Assembly (NCBI RefSeq): GCF_014805685.1
Contig: NC_060906.1
Span: 10,763,846 to 10,827,845, forward strand
From: Silurus meridionalis
Taxonomy: Eukaryota; Chordata; Actinopteri; Siluriformes; Siluridae
Length of the DNA: 64,000 nucleotides
Direction of reading: 5' to 3'
Made by a program: the position numbers and the translations under genes
The notes under the pieces: generated by a model
The model's input: the letters and a program-made list of their open reading frames with translations, nothing else
The model's database searches: none
Told to the model about the DNA's origin: nothing
Shown: positions 43,320 through 56,275 of the stretch, piece by piece
Layout: every line of letters begins with the position of its first letter
Position numbering within the stretch: position 1 is the stretch's first letter

Positions 43320-45640
43320 TATAGACACATAATATCTTGTCAGCATGGTCCAATGCTGAGTAATGCAATTAATGTTTAATCTACATTGTATGTGTTTCTA
43401 ATAAAATGGCAATTACCCCAAGTAACCCCACCTATGCAGTACATAATCTCACACACACTTACACAGAAAAAGAAAAAATAATTTTAAGCTAATTTATTCA
43501 TCTCTCATGTGATGCCCAGAAGCAGTGCCTCTATGCACCACTGATCCCAATGTGTCTTGTGGCCCCCCTGATTTCGCAGCTTTAGGAATTGTTGCCTTGA
43601 AGAATGGTGCAGCCTGCACACAGTTAACCTCTCAGTCCCAGGTCAGTACCGTGATGATGAGACCTGATGCGCATTGCACATTGACCTTCCCGTCATTGGC
43701 AAGTCGTTTGTCCATGGCTGTAATCATAATACACCAAGGAAACAGACTGTCATAAGCACTTATGTCTTTAGCCTTAGGCTATTTTAGCCTAAATCAATAC
43801 GTAGAGGCAGACTTAACACCACGAAGGATAATCATGGGTTAGTTGGAGTGTTGCTGATGACCATTTCAGTCATTTTGGACACGTTCTACAATAATAATTA
43901 TTTATTGATTTCTATTTCATTTATGGTAGACCCGTTTTATAGTTTTTTTAGCTGTTTTATCAGTCCACATGTATCTGTGCTCTGTATTAGACTGCCTCTT
44001 TACAAGTGCCCTCATTGCAGAGTTTATTATAGGTGGTGTGTTTGAATAGAGTGTCTTGATCCAGTCAGAGGTGGCATCATGCCAGTTGTTGCCTGTTGGC
44101 ACACTGGCCTACTCACACACCACCTGGCGATCGACAGAAGCAGACCACTATGGGGTTCCCGCGTCGAGCGTGGGTTCTGTGTTCCGGACTTTTGAGTGTG
44201 TGTCGGCGGGAAGGCATCCCCTTCTGCCTGAATAGTCCCAGCAGGCAACAGTGTGTGTCCATGGAGACGCGGAACAGTGTGTAAGGGCCTACAAAGCCAA
44301 CATTGTTTTGCTATCCATACTGGCTTCATTTAGTCATCCTTACAAGCTGGGCTTTGGTTTTTTTGGGGGCTTTATAGAACCAAAAGTGGGGATCCGTGCG
44401 AGGAATTGTTTCTGCTGCATTAGCGAGTAAAGCAAAGAGTCGGCTAATGAGCTCCGGCTGCTTTCCTAGAGCCCGAGAACTGAGGAAAACAAGGTTGGAT
44501 TTTGTTTTGATCCATGCTGTTCTTTTCAGAACCTGGAGCATGACTAAAACTTGCCTGTCCTGCTTATTAACAGTCATTTATAAAGCAAGATAAAATAAGA
44601 ATGAACACTCCTCCCTTGAAAATGGTAGACAAAAAAATAAAGCAGACTATTCCAAAGCAGTGACAGATGCAAAGACTGGAATTTGCTTGAGCTCAAATGA
44701 GATGCCAGTCAAAAGTATATTATTTTGAGACACCACAGACTCCAAGATGTGGTCTTGAAGAACCCTCTTTCATGTACATTTTACTGGAGTGCTTCCCTGC
44801 ATCTAATCTACATGATTTAACTTTTCATCTGAATAACAGCCTTTCCTGAGATGTGTGTGTGTGTGTGTGCAGGCATTAAAATTTAATAAGCTATTAATCT
44901 AACTTGTTGTGACATTGCGTTGTAGCAGGTAATGTTGCTGCCGTACAGGATCGTTACAATCTATGCAAAGTTTCACATGTTCTACCCATGGATTTCGCCT
45001 CAGTTCTCTCGATTTCTCCCGCCTCCATAAATATGACAGATTGGCTTATAAATTGCCAGTGAGTGTAAAAATGTGTTCCCAGTGTTCCCTGAATAGGCTC
45101 TGGATCAACTGCATCTCTCTGACCCCAAGGATAATATTTTTACTGAATGTATTCAGTATTCCCTGTAGATGACATGCACCAGGGGATTCCTAATCTGCAG
45201 GGGAATGCCCAATCTCAGAAATCTGTCCCACTCAAAGCGAAGGCATTGACTAGTGTTCCCCGTCCTCCATATCGATCTGTCAGTTCTGGGTGACATTATC
45301 TGCTCTTCCTAATTAGTGCTAAAGTCATGCCCTCATCCAGGTGGTGGCAGCTCACAAAGGACAAATACTCATTTAGCATCTGGAGTCTGGGTCGAGGTTT
45401 AGCTGCTGCAATTACAACCTTGGCCATTGTTTGTTTTTAATATTATATTTATTTTGCATGCTTTATATTTGAAGAGGCACTGTTGTTTCTTTTGAAAAAG
45501 TGTGCATCACTGTCACATGTGGAGACAATAGATGGGTTTGAACTGTTCTTACTTTGTTCTCTTGTTTCAACCAAGAACACATACAAACATACTGTACACA
45601 CACATCTTACTATTGAACAATACCTAAACCACCAAGATAT
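43320..45640. other. non-coding stretch, partly even in composition
   Basis: 44130-44290 is a small GC- and CpG-richer island without good splice sites. 45180-45430 is even in composition and free of simple repeats and could be constrained. No gene or transposon was recognised. Confidence 0.4.
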
Positions 45641-45646
45641 AAAACT

Positions 45647-45650
<4 letters not shown>

Positions 45651-45688
<38 letters not shown>
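45651..45688. repeat. (GA)19 microsatellite
   Basis: Pure dinucleotide array. Confidence 0.96.
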
Positions 45689-45689
<1 letters not shown>

Positions 45690-46059
45690 AACAAGTACTG
45701 AATTTATTTATCATTTATTTCATGAACAATATTTTCTTCTATCTTATGGTTCGCTTTTTTCAGCACTTTTTACAGTTTTTGAAATTGAAATTCAGTGACA
45801 GTTAGATTTAGTGCTGGTAGTGTGTGTTCTATAGAAAAAAATGAGATATTACTATGTATAATATTTGCTCTGAAGTAGTTGCTGTTGTAAGACTTCCACT
45901 CTGAAAATTGCCATTTCCTGTTAGGAGAGCAGTGTCAGTGAGGATGGATATTCTGAAATATTCAAAACTAGATGTTGTGTAATTAGTTGTATTTTTGACA
46001 CTCGGTTATGAAATGCACTGTTGTCACCATGGTGTTGCTGTTACTCTGTAGGGTGACAT

Positions 46060-46180
46060 ATAGGGCTGTAACGGTACACAAATGTTTTTTTACGGTTCGG
46101 AATGTACCTCGATTCACGGATCGGTTTCATTTCGGTATGGTTAGGAGGAAGAAATGCAAAACACAATTGGTTGTCGTTTT
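46060..46180. mobile_element. end of a hAT-like DNA transposon
   Basis: TAGGGCTGTAACGGTACACA, then CGGTTCGGAATGTACCTCGA and GATCGGTTTCATTTCGGTAT follow the characteristic terminal region of fish hAT-type non-autonomous elements (TAGGGCTGTAACGGTAC...). The other end could not be placed; the element may extend to about 46400-46620. Confidence 0.55.
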
Positions 46181-46189
46181 TTATTATAG

Positions 46190-49100
46190 CAGTTTATTAT
46201 TATTAACATTTGAGATCATCAACATTTGTACAGTTTACATTTCTAAAACAATTTCTCTCTCTCTTTCTCTCTCTCACACACTTTCCTTTTCATCTGTCTA
46301 CTCTTTTTTTGTGTAGCCTCTTATGCTGCAAAATCTTTTGTAATGTACATTGCATTGTTGATCCAAAGACAAAACACTTATATATATATATATATATCAG
46401 TAACAATAACTAACCTCCCTCTCTGTTCACGCTCCCTCACCTCACCACATCTGTCACTGCGGTATGGAGGAATGCTCTGCTCTACTGCCTCCAATCGTCC
46501 CCTTAAGAAGAATAGGGAAGAAATGCTAAGACAAAAAGTCAATGGTTGATAATGCAGTCCGTGATGCATGTCCTGCATGCAAAATAACAAACGTGGAGTG
46601 CGTTAGCCGAAATGCAGCATTTGTAACAGTCATAGCGCATTGACTTAAAGCTCTTCTTCTAGCATGCACATTTGCCTTCATACATATAGTCACACTGGAC
46701 CTGTCTTTCTCAAGGCAAGCTTTTGGTAATGAGCAAGTATTTGGAAGTCACCAAATGATATGTATGCCTTGCTCTGGGACACAACTGTATAATCCACTTT
46801 CTTCTGACATTTGGATGCAACTCCCAGAAAGGCACATGACAAATAAAGCAAATTAAAACGTCTAACTTTGTCTCTAAGGACATGGGCCATTTATAGTAGT
46901 GTACAAAAGCATACAGTGTTGTGCTACTTACTTTTGTTTCCTAAGAATTAGTAGGAATCTCATAGGCAGCAGGATGTCTACAAAACTAAATAGCTCCCAA
47001 AGGAGATCGGCTTGAAAGAACAATTCCTTTCTGACTTTGTGAATTGTCTTTAATTAGTTCTGTTCTTACATTCTCTTTTTTTAAAGCCGGTTCTTATTGT
47101 CATTTACACACAAGGCGTGAGCGAGTACGATCCGAGCTGAGACCTCTCTGCGGTGCCCTGTCGGGTTCTGCTTCAGAGCTGTTTAGTATGCGTGGGCCTC
47201 TCTCTGCTCCCATTAAGCAGCTGAAATGAAAAGGCTGCATTTCTCAATAGTCGAGCGAGTGGGATGCAGAGTGGAGGCGGGAGGCAGCAGTCACGATGGC
47301 TTTTACACAGAGTGTATGAGGTTAGCCTGAAACGAGCTTCTGTGGCTAGATGTCTGTGCCGGAGCACAGTCAGGTGAGATAAATGAAAGACGATGGTTGA
47401 TGGATAGCTAAATGATTGGAGAGAGAAATAGACTCTTGGATGCATGAACATATAAATTCTCTGTTCCTCTGTTTCTTTTTATCTGTCGCACGCTCTCAAC
47501 AACGCAGGATCAGGTTTTGTTCCATTTGTTCCAATCCAGATTTCTGATGCTGGCATGTGAGCACCTGACTGTGGAGTCTGTCAAATGCTCCCCTGCGCTA
47601 AAACTCTGATATAAATTTAAAAAGTAATAAAATAGCCATTTGGCTATCAATATCAAAATAAAGCAGCATTCTAAACAGTGCCACTTATGAACCATCTGAT
47701 GACTGGGTCATCTTTAAGTCTGTTGCATACAAGAGAGACTTTACTGTTATATGAAAATAATGCATCCCAGGCAGCAGTGCATCAGTTTTGTATAATCAGC
47801 AGGAACTGGACTGTGTTATTCCGCTTATGCCACAGCAATTTGTCAAAGATTACAATGTTTAGGAAAGGTCAAGCACTTTAGCAGTTCATAGTTAAACTTG
47901 TGGAGCATCTCAGACAAAAATAATTCATACCTTATGACCAATCAGTTTTGGGCATTCGACTGTGATATAAACTACAATAAAACCCTGTCAGGAAAAATGA
48001 GCTACATTTGTGAAGATACATTTGTGTACATTTAAACACAGCTTCTTAGTGTGTTGTACAGCCTTTTTTTCAACATATAACAGAGCATAGGTGTTGGATT
48101 CAGTTAGGGTGTTTTAAAAGCATTTTGTTTAAAAGGATTGATTTTTTTATTTTTGAGAAAAATGCTACTCTATGCAGGAACAGAGCCATATGCTAGTATA
48201 AATAAAGCAGCAGCTAAGAATAGCATCAAGCTAAACTCCTGTTTAAAAACAATTACTTTATTTTTTTTTTAAGAATCTTTTATATTTATTTGAAGCAAGG
48301 TTTGCACATGATTTTTATTTACAAATATTTAAGATATGCAAATGAACATCATGTTGCTCAGCAACATGAAAATCCAAATGGTGGCCTGCTAGCATTATTT
48401 TTTTACATTTTTTTTAGCTCAATTTAAATTTCAAACAGTGTCACAGTTATGAGCCTTTCTGCAGGTAATTTATACAAATCTCCAATTGGATGTGGATTTT
48501 TAAAATCCAGTTAATAAAAAATAATTTTGATTTGTGTGGACATGCTTGTGTATGCATTCCTCTCCATAGTGCAATGGTGAACTGGGCCGAGCTTTAGCAG
48601 AGGAGATCAGGTTTGTCAGCAAGGTCAGTGTGTGTTGCTCAACAGGGGGTTTTCCGAGCCGATTTGATTGCTAGTGAATTCAGGGCCAATCTCGGATGGC
48701 GCTGTGTTGCTGGAGCTGTGGCAGTGTGATTTCTCACCCGTGTCAGCAGCCCTGTTCTTGGCTAAGCTCTTAGTCCCACAAACGCTGGCTGCTAATACTG
48801 CCTTTTGAATAGATGCCTGGGAAATCTACTCCCCGCCTTTGATCAGGATGAAAGCACATTTCTCCAGCGCAATTGCATTTATGTTCCCTTCTGCTGCAAC
48901 TTTGGTTGGAAATAACTCTTTTCCACTCACACTTGCTCTCACTTGTACCCTGTCACTCTCCTCTGCTTGCTTTCTCATTCCCACTGGTTGAGGGAATTCC
49001 ATCTTTTGATCTGTCCCCCCCCCCTTATCACCTCGGCCAGAGAGGGATGCGACTGTGTATACATCAGGATAGAAGCAGGAATGAAGAGAGAGGGTGAGTG

Positions 49101-49215
49101 TGAGATACGTGAGAGGATGCTTTTTTTCCTCTCACTGTGATAACTACGCCTCTCCCGCTCTCCATCTCGGCAATACAGACAAGTTTAGACACACACGGCC
49201 ATTCTATAACCTTGT
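46190..49215. other. non-coding stretch with a few even-composition blocks
   Basis: A short TA run lies at 46380-46397. 47100-47310 and 48570-48860 are GC-balanced and repeat-free. 48360-49060 contains no frame with good splice sites. No transposon was recognised. Confidence 0.4.
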
Positions 49216-49217
49216 GC

Positions 49218-49218
<1 letters not shown>

Positions 49219-49278
<60 letters not shown>
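49219..49278. repeat. (TG)30 microsatellite
   Basis: Pure dinucleotide array. Confidence 0.97.
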
Positions 49279-49279
<1 letters not shown>

Positions 49280-49479
49280 CCAGCAGTATAAATATGCCAC
49301 AGCTGCCAGACCCTGTTTCTCTAAAAATGCAGAAATGAATGGTGCCTCGGAGATAGAGATAAAAAGAATATGCATTAGAGGTGGACTAATATGGACATAA
49401 TATTTAAATGCATTTTTAATATTTCGACCTATTTGTAAAGTCATTGCACTTTTACAAACTTTGACAGATGACAAAAAAT

Positions 49480-49748
49480 ACACTATCAGGCCACACCCAT
49501 ATGTGGACACATATGTTGCCACTATGCTATAACAGATTCCCTACACTGGAAGTAAAAATCCATGATGACAATGATTTGTGAAGCAGTGGAAGACCTTGAG
49601 TGTCTGGCAGAAACTCTGACCTCAGTCTGACTGAACACATTTGGGATAAACTGGAATGCCAACCAAAGGCTGCAGCCAAAGACCATAAAACCTCTCTACA
49701 AAATCTAGTGAAATGTCTTCCCAGAAGAGTGGAGTTTAGGAGGTATAA
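49480..49748 (+). mobile_element. Tc1-like transposon fragment
   Basis: CACTATCAGGCCACACCCAT opens the piece. TTTGGGATAAACTGGAATGC and TCTTCCCAGAAGAGTGGAGT follow the C-terminal transposase text of the CACTATATGGACAAA family (expected IEHLWDELE and SLPRRVEA). It is heavily decayed and much shorter than 61935-62728. Confidence 0.65.
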
Positions 49749-50629
49749 ATGTGGAATCTTTTTCTTTCTATTTCTTTAAACACATCTCATTTTTTTAGCA
49801 GAATCACAGACAATAATTTAATTTATTTTACTTCAGGTTTATCTTCCATTTATTTTTTGGTCCTATGAATTGAAGGTTTTCTCCGATCATTTGGCTTCTT
49901 TGTGAAAGGTGGTGCTCCACTGAATCTGTCTAGACTTTTTTTTTTTTTCCCTTTTTTTATCAAAAGCCAGAATGCCCTTTTCTGATGTAGAAATGTCTTA
50001 TGACCAGAGTTCAAGTATTCTCTAAAAGTAATCTGTAGTAGACGAGGACAAACAAAAACAGTGTAGATTGAGTCTCTCCATATTGACGGGCTCTTTCTCA
50101 AACCTCTGGCACAGTAAAGACTGGGATTAAACATTGGGATTATACTGTACATAAACATGTACACAAGTCTTGCTATCTTTGTTAGGACTTTCCATTTCCC
50201 CTGTGCTACACTTAATCCTAAACTCATTAAACCAAAATTAGGTTGACTGGAAGAATTTGTTAAATGCGATAAAAGTTCAACAGAATTGCATTTTTTTTGA
50301 AGAAAAAAAACAAACAGCCTAATGTCCCCATGAGCTCTTTTTGGTGTTTAAATGCAGTGAAAAAAATTCAAAGATGCTGTTTTTTTACAATGTAGTGTGG
50401 ATTGAGAAAACTGTGCATATTATTAGTGTGACTCTATATTCACATAAAACAAACAAGATTTTTGATGAACAATGTACTGATGTACATTGATATTTTGCTG
50501 TGTGTGGGTGTGGGTGTGGGTGTGTGTGAAATTTGACTTGAAACGATGTAGCGGGGGAGATGGTTGAGGGGCAAAATTATGTTAATAAGGTGGACCATGA
50601 AGATAACTCGTTTTTAACATGTTGATGAC

Positions 50630-50631
<2 letters not shown>

Positions 50632-50681
<50 letters not shown>
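50632..50681. repeat. (TG)25 microsatellite
   Basis: Pure dinucleotide array. Confidence 0.97.
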
Positions 50682-50682
<1 letters not shown>

Positions 50683-50734
50683 ATCATTATCTGTGTAACA
50701 GTGTTTGCTTGAGTAGAGCTGTTATTATTGTCTC

Positions 50735-50900
50735 AGTGTGCCAGTGTTTGGGTAATTTGCCCTGGCAGGCATGTCTAGATGGGAGGAGGCAATTTGGGCC
50801 AAGAGCTTGGCTCTGTATAAAGGGCGATAGCATCACGGGGGGGTTTCACATGTTTATATTAGTGTATAATTCAACCGGAGCTCATGGCTCGCCTTTTTCT
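50735..50900. promoter_or_regulatory. candidate conserved non-coding element
   Basis: Repeat-free, balanced sequence with GGGTAATTTGCCCTGGCAGG, GGAGGCAATTTGGGCCAAGA and TGTATAAAGGGCGATAGCAT. It differs sharply from the AT-rich flanks and has no splice-bounded frame. TTGGGCCAA and TGGCAGGCA-like text suggest NFI- or nuclear-factor-type half sites, which is only an inference. Confidence 0.3.
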
Positions 50901-51440
50901 GCCACTGTTTTAATACTGAGATCTCCACTTTAGTATTGGAACTTAAAACTCCATCAGTGTGCCTGTTACAGTCCACTGCATTTTTAACTATTACAATTTT
51001 ATATAGATAAAGCTCATCAAATGCTGCTATATTTCACACCATGTTTTTCTGCAAACTATTGATTTGGAACAAAACACAATGAGCAAAGAAGAGTGTGTGA
51101 GTAAGAGTGGTGAGTGAGACTATGAGTAAATGAGTAAAAGAAATGGAGTGAAAAATGGCCTGATTGTCATCGATGGTCACATTAAATTCAGTTGAATTAC
51201 AGTTTAAGCCCACAATGAATGAATCATTGAACTTTTCACCCTCAATGACCTCCACTTTTTATTATGGCTTTGAGAAATTTGATAGAACGGCCAGTAACAG
51301 ATATAGTTTAACCTCCAATATGAAAAAGATTGACTTTATTCCAGTATATCAGTGGTTACTGGTTAAGCCCATGTCCACCTAGTGTTATATGGTGCTGCTA
51401 GAATTTGTTTTCACATTGAAAATAAATAATTGATCATTTA

Positions 51441-51553
51441 TTATAATAATAACAATAATATTATTTTTTCTTATATAAAGAAGAAAAAAATAATATTATT
51501 ATTATTGTTATTATTATAACAATAATAATAATATTTTTTCTTATATAAAGAAG
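51441..51553. repeat. AT-rich hairpin with a direct repeat of its arm
   Basis: The arm at 51441-51470 is followed, after TTATATAAAGAA, by its near-complement at 51482-51519. Part of the left arm with its loop (AACAATAATA ... CTTATATAAAGAAG) then recurs at 51519-51553. The fold would be a stem of about 30 bp. Confidence 0.85.
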
Positions 51554-51559
51554 AGTTTT

Positions 51560-54500
51560 TATTTGTGTAGCATATTATTCAGCAACCAAAGTGCAACTAT
51601 CCAAATATGTTCTTAAAAAGTCTTAAAAAAATAAAAAAGTAAAAAATACTGAATCATGAATGTGCTGAATTAAATACATTTGATTCTCATATATTAATAC
51701 ATATAATTATATAAAAAATCATGCAGTCCTATGTGTAAAAAGATACAGCATGTGGCTTGAGTGATTCACCTTTAGAGGTCGCACTCGTAATGACAGCGCT
51801 CAAGCAACGGACGCTACCCGGAAAAACTATGAGTAGATTTTTGCTGATAGTTCCAGCAATAAACTATCAATGTTGATTAATTATCAAAACCAATGAATAT
51901 GTTGACCTCTAGTTTAAATGCATAAATATCGTACATCCAGAGGCTGATTGAGGAAGTAAATCATTTATTAAATTAAATTAAAATAATATAATAAATAATA
52001 ATCATTTATTAAATTAAAGCAAAATGAATTGCAAAAAGAAACAGATGCTGCTTGCAGTATGATCTTGCACCCAGCACCCTCTTCTGTCAGGGGTGGTCAT
52101 TTCTTTTATAAGCTTTTTCTCTTATGTCTTTAGAGGGCACAAACAACATTAATAATATCATAACAAAATGAATTAATCTACACAAATTTAGATAGTAAAC
52201 ATGGCTTTTTATTTTATTTTGCTAGTTCTTTATCAAACCAAAATGACTACATGCATGCTGGAAATAGAGCATGCATTATATTGTTAAATAGAGCAGCTAT
52301 ATTGTTTTATCTGTATACCAAGCATTAGATATGACATAATTTAATAAGTATATAAATGGTAGGTGTAGGCTGAGTTTTGTATTTTCTTCTAATTAAAGAC
52401 GGCTTACCAAAAAGCTTCGACTAGGTGCTACTAGCCAAAAGTGTGTAAAATATCAACTAGCCAAAGATCATTTGTTACATAGTATGAATGGTAGTAACCA
52501 GTAAAATTCCGACCTGAACTACAGTTCTGAAAAACAATGCACAGAAGTCTTCACAATAGCCACTGAAAAGGTAGATGCATTTTTTCTGTGGGACCCAAGT
52601 TAACAGTTATGAACCTTTTTGATTGCAATATTTCTCCAGTACATATGATAAGGAATCTGGCAACCCTGCTCGAAGGGCATATTGTAAAATTTGATAAATG
52701 TGATACAAATATTTATATTTAGCATTTAGCAGAGAGACTTACAGTAGTGCTTTGAAGTCACTATTAATAAATAAATGCTTGTACTGATTCATATTGGGAC
52801 TAAGAGACCCATTTATGTCTAGGTTAAGAGCTTGGTCTTTAATAATTGTTTGGACAACCAGTGACTTGGGCTTTGAACATGCAGGTGGTGCATGAGAAAT
52901 TCCAGTTGAGTATTGCTAGAGAATCAGACCAAATGTGGTGTAGTGTGAGTGGGTGTAAATGGCAGTTTTTGCACTATTTTTTTCTTAACCCATAAACACT
53001 TTGAAAGAAAACAATATTTCTACAATATTCCTGTTTTAAAATAAAGTGTTATGTAAAGGGCCCCATTCTTGACCTATCAAGCAATTGCTTCTTTTAAAAC
53101 ATAGCTTGCTCCCAGCAGCACAGTTTTACAGTTTGTTCTAGAATTTGTGCGTGTTATACCTTTTCTGTGAGTAGACTACATTCATGCACATTTTCAATGT
53201 TTTATTTCATTTATTTTACATATACAGTGTGGGCTGGCTATTTGAAATAATGCAGGGTTAAACAAGTGTGAATTTGGGTGTCTGGGAGTGTCTGTGGGTG
53301 TCTGTATCTATGCATTCTACTACTAGATACATTTCTATACAGTTCGAATAACTACTGTTTAAATAGAACCTTCTCCTGTCATTTTTCTCCTATCTTTCTA
53401 AGCTCAGACATTCAGGTTTTTTGCAATGTAATTTAAAGCAGAGACACATATTAAGCAGTCAGACAACTGTATACATTGTGGTCCTATCTGCAGCCTCAGC
53501 AAGGGAACAATAGCTAGCATAAGTTTTGTGTGTGGTGTGTGTCTCTGTGCCTGCATGTCTCCTGCCATGGCTAACTTGTCTTCTCCAAGTTGAATGAAAC
53601 TAGCTGATATAAAATAGCCACACAGTTTTTTCTCTATCTTTCAATCCATTTCACGTTATCTCCTTCCTTTAACCTTCTACATGAGCGAGCATGGGAAAAA
53701 AATCTAATAAGGTAAAAGTGCTGGAACCATCCATTAGCAATTTACCTTGCTGTTTGTTTTCCATTTGCTTGTCCATGTGATGTATTTCCAACGAGAACCA
53801 TTTTAGAATAATGCCGCCTGCCTCTTCCATTTCTCATTTAACATAATTTAGTTTTGCTCGTGTGTCCTTGTTGCCTGGATTTCAGCCAGCTATAACAAAG
53901 CAAGCAATATTAGATGACTATGAAAGACCAAAGCAGGAGAACTTGGTGTTGCACAGCAGCCCTGAAGAACCGACCTGGTTCGTTAAATACAGTGTGTGGT
54001 TTTAGGTTGGTTTTTCTTTCAGGGTACTTTGAAGTTGGCTGAGCGTGCTAAAGATCAGAGCCAAAGCGCTGTAGTTGAATTTGTGCTGAACACTTTCGCC
54101 TCCCTCTGTGAGCTTTAGCTTGGAAGTCTTGAAAGTGCGGTGGCAGACTTGAAACCGAATGAAGATTAATGATCTTAATCGCTGCGAAGATCAGCCTCCG
54201 AGCCTCTGTGAAACGACAGGTTTGGATAGTTAGAGCCATAATAGTACTTTTCAGCAACTGCAATAAGTAACAAACAACATTGGTAACAAGATTACATTCA
54301 ATAAACTAAGCTACATTATCACCTATATGTTCTGTCTATGGGTAAACTCGCAGAGAGAGCTGACCTAATGCTATCCTCTATAAAGCATTCTTTTTATTCT
54401 TTAGAGATTTCAGTACAAGAATTGAAGAGCTGGAGTGTTCGAACGGCCGCTGAGAACAGAATGAGCAGAATTAGAGTGGAAGATAGAACAAAGGAAAAAT

Positions 54501-54730
54501 TAATTGTATTTTGAAATGGATAAGTGTTATTAAAATTTGACAGCGATTGTATTACAATAAATTAATTTATTCCTAAAAGATTACATATTGTCATGTGATC
54601 TATGTAATCAAGGCAACATTTATACACAAAAGGTTGATATTAATATCAAGGGTACGATAAAATATAAGAAGCTTGTAAGTCCAGAGAGCGTAACAAATGT
54701 TAGTTTCGAATGTCGGCTGTGTGTTCAGTG
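51560..54730. other. AT-rich non-coding stretch
   Basis: No gene or identified transposon. 53870-54250 is more balanced and is listed separately. Confidence 0.45.
53870..54250. promoter_or_regulatory. candidate conserved non-coding element
   Basis: Balanced sequence with GAATGAAGATTAATGATCTT, CGCTGCGAAGATCAGCCTCC, CACTTTCGCCTCCCTCTGTG and a GATTAATGATCTTAATC partial palindrome holding two TAAT cores. No splice-bounded frame. Position and text look like a developmental enhancer; conservation is untested. Confidence 0.3.
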
Positions 54731-54734
54731 ACTT

Positions 54735-54810
54735 CATTTATGAATTTATTCATTTATTCATCAGTAACCACTTCCTGTACAGGGTCACGGAAGATTGGCA
54801 GTCTATTCTG
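54735..54810 (-). mobile_element. 3' end of a SINE (complement)
   Basis: TTCATTTATTCATCAGTAAC, CACTTCCTGTACAGGGTCAC is the complement of the common '...GTGACCC...AAGCGGT...AATGAATGAA' tail of the SINE family at 39985-40250. Confidence 0.5.
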
Positions 54811-54814
54811 TGAA

Positions 54815-55745
54815 TATTTAGCACAAGTTGGGAAAACACCTTGTATCCATGGTCCTTTGTAAATTAATGTTTTGTTGCTTTTTCTTCATGTGGATATGTT
54901 AGGCTTAAGGTTATCTATAAACTCGTCTGCCCCAAAACAATGACAAAAGAAAATATATGCATTCAAAATGTACAGGCTCTGTCTAGTAGCATTACAAATA
55001 AAAAATGTAATCGTTTCTTGGTTTTTGTACTTCAGCTTTTCCATCAGATTTTGTGTCTAAATCAATTTTCTCTAGAACCTGAAGTGTCCTGCCCCCAACA
55101 TAATAACATTGTTGTTGTGCAAGGAAAAGCATATATACAAGCATGGGTTGTTGAAACAATTTTGATTTGAATGTATGTTTTATTTGGTTTTTCAACTGTA
55201 AGATATTAAAGGATTCATTCATCTTGAAGAAGGAGGTATTTATTATAGTTAACACCTTTGTCATGGACATTTTCCAGACAATAATTTTACCAATTAGCAT
55301 CCATGATACTAAGCACAGATTAACCAGGGCTATGAGCAAAATGCTATTGGCTATTTAACAAAGGAAATACATCACTCTTTATATCCCATTCACTTGCTTT
55401 TTGTTTTAGTGAAAATTATACCAAACCCATTGAATAAAACTGCGCATTTCAGGGTAGTTCAAGGTGGACATTCATGGTAATGCATGCATGGTAATACATC
55501 ACAACTACTCACAATGAAGGTATTTACATGCACACACTATGAAAAAAGTCAGTTCTAACAAGCCTAATTTCTTTTTTGAAACACAAGTTTGAGCTTCTTA
55601 ATACCTAGTGAATAATGGCATGGTCACACTTCACTTCATATACAGCATGACTGATTATAATGATTATAACACTGATTATAATGACTGCAATATAATATAA
55701 AATTAACATTTTCAAAAAAAGAAAAAAATTGCAATTTTGCTGCAT
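54815..55745. other. AT-rich non-coding stretch
   Basis: Nothing was recognised. Confidence 0.5.
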
Positions 55746-55749
55746 ATAA

Positions 55750-55975
55750 GGTAAAAGGTGCTTTATGCTTGTCACAGAAACATCAAAGTGCAGTGAAATT
55801 CTTCCTTCGCATATACCAGTGATGTTGAGGTCAGAGCACAGGGTACATCATAGTACAGGGCGCCTTGAGCACAGAGGGTTAAGGGCCTTGCTTAAGGACC
55901 TGAGAGTAGCAGCTTGGTGATTCTGGGGTAGTATTAGTAACCAGAGCCTTAACCTTTAAGATACCACTTTCAGCA
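55750..55975 (-). mobile_element. tRNA-derived SINE
   Basis: On the minus strand: TTAAGGCTCTGGTTACTAAT (head), CACCAAGCTGCTACTCTCAG, TTAAGCAAGGCCCTTAACCC (shared box), then GCGAAGGAAGAATTTCACTG and TGTGACAAGCATAAAGCACC (tail). It is the most complete copy of this family in the window and helps define the pieces at 5936, 22950 and 39195. Confidence 0.75.
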
Positions 55976-56235
55976 GGCAAATTCTGTAATTTTTTTCCTG
56001 CTGAAAGTCTAGTGTAACTGTGGCTTTTCCATTATAAGTGCAGTCTTAAGATATAAAAATGCCATCAGGCATTATTTTTTAATTCTTAATCCAAGCCTAG
56101 TTTCTGTGTGGACATGTTGTGCTGCAGAGTAAAGATGAACAGGCAGGTGATTGGAGGCAGGTTTGCCGGTTCCAGGTGTTACCATGCATTTAATTACCCT
56201 CATGGCAGATTAACGAGACAAATTGTACTTCACAT

Positions 56236-56275
56236 TCACACACACACACACACACACGCGCACACGCACACACAC
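56236..56275. repeat. (CA)n microsatellite, interrupted
   Basis: CA units with two CG interruptions. Confidence 0.93.

Noticed and set aside
44096..44284. Small GC-richer open frame as an exon
   Set aside because: No convincing acceptor or donor flanks it and the peptide is not recognisable. It is mentioned only as a composition island.
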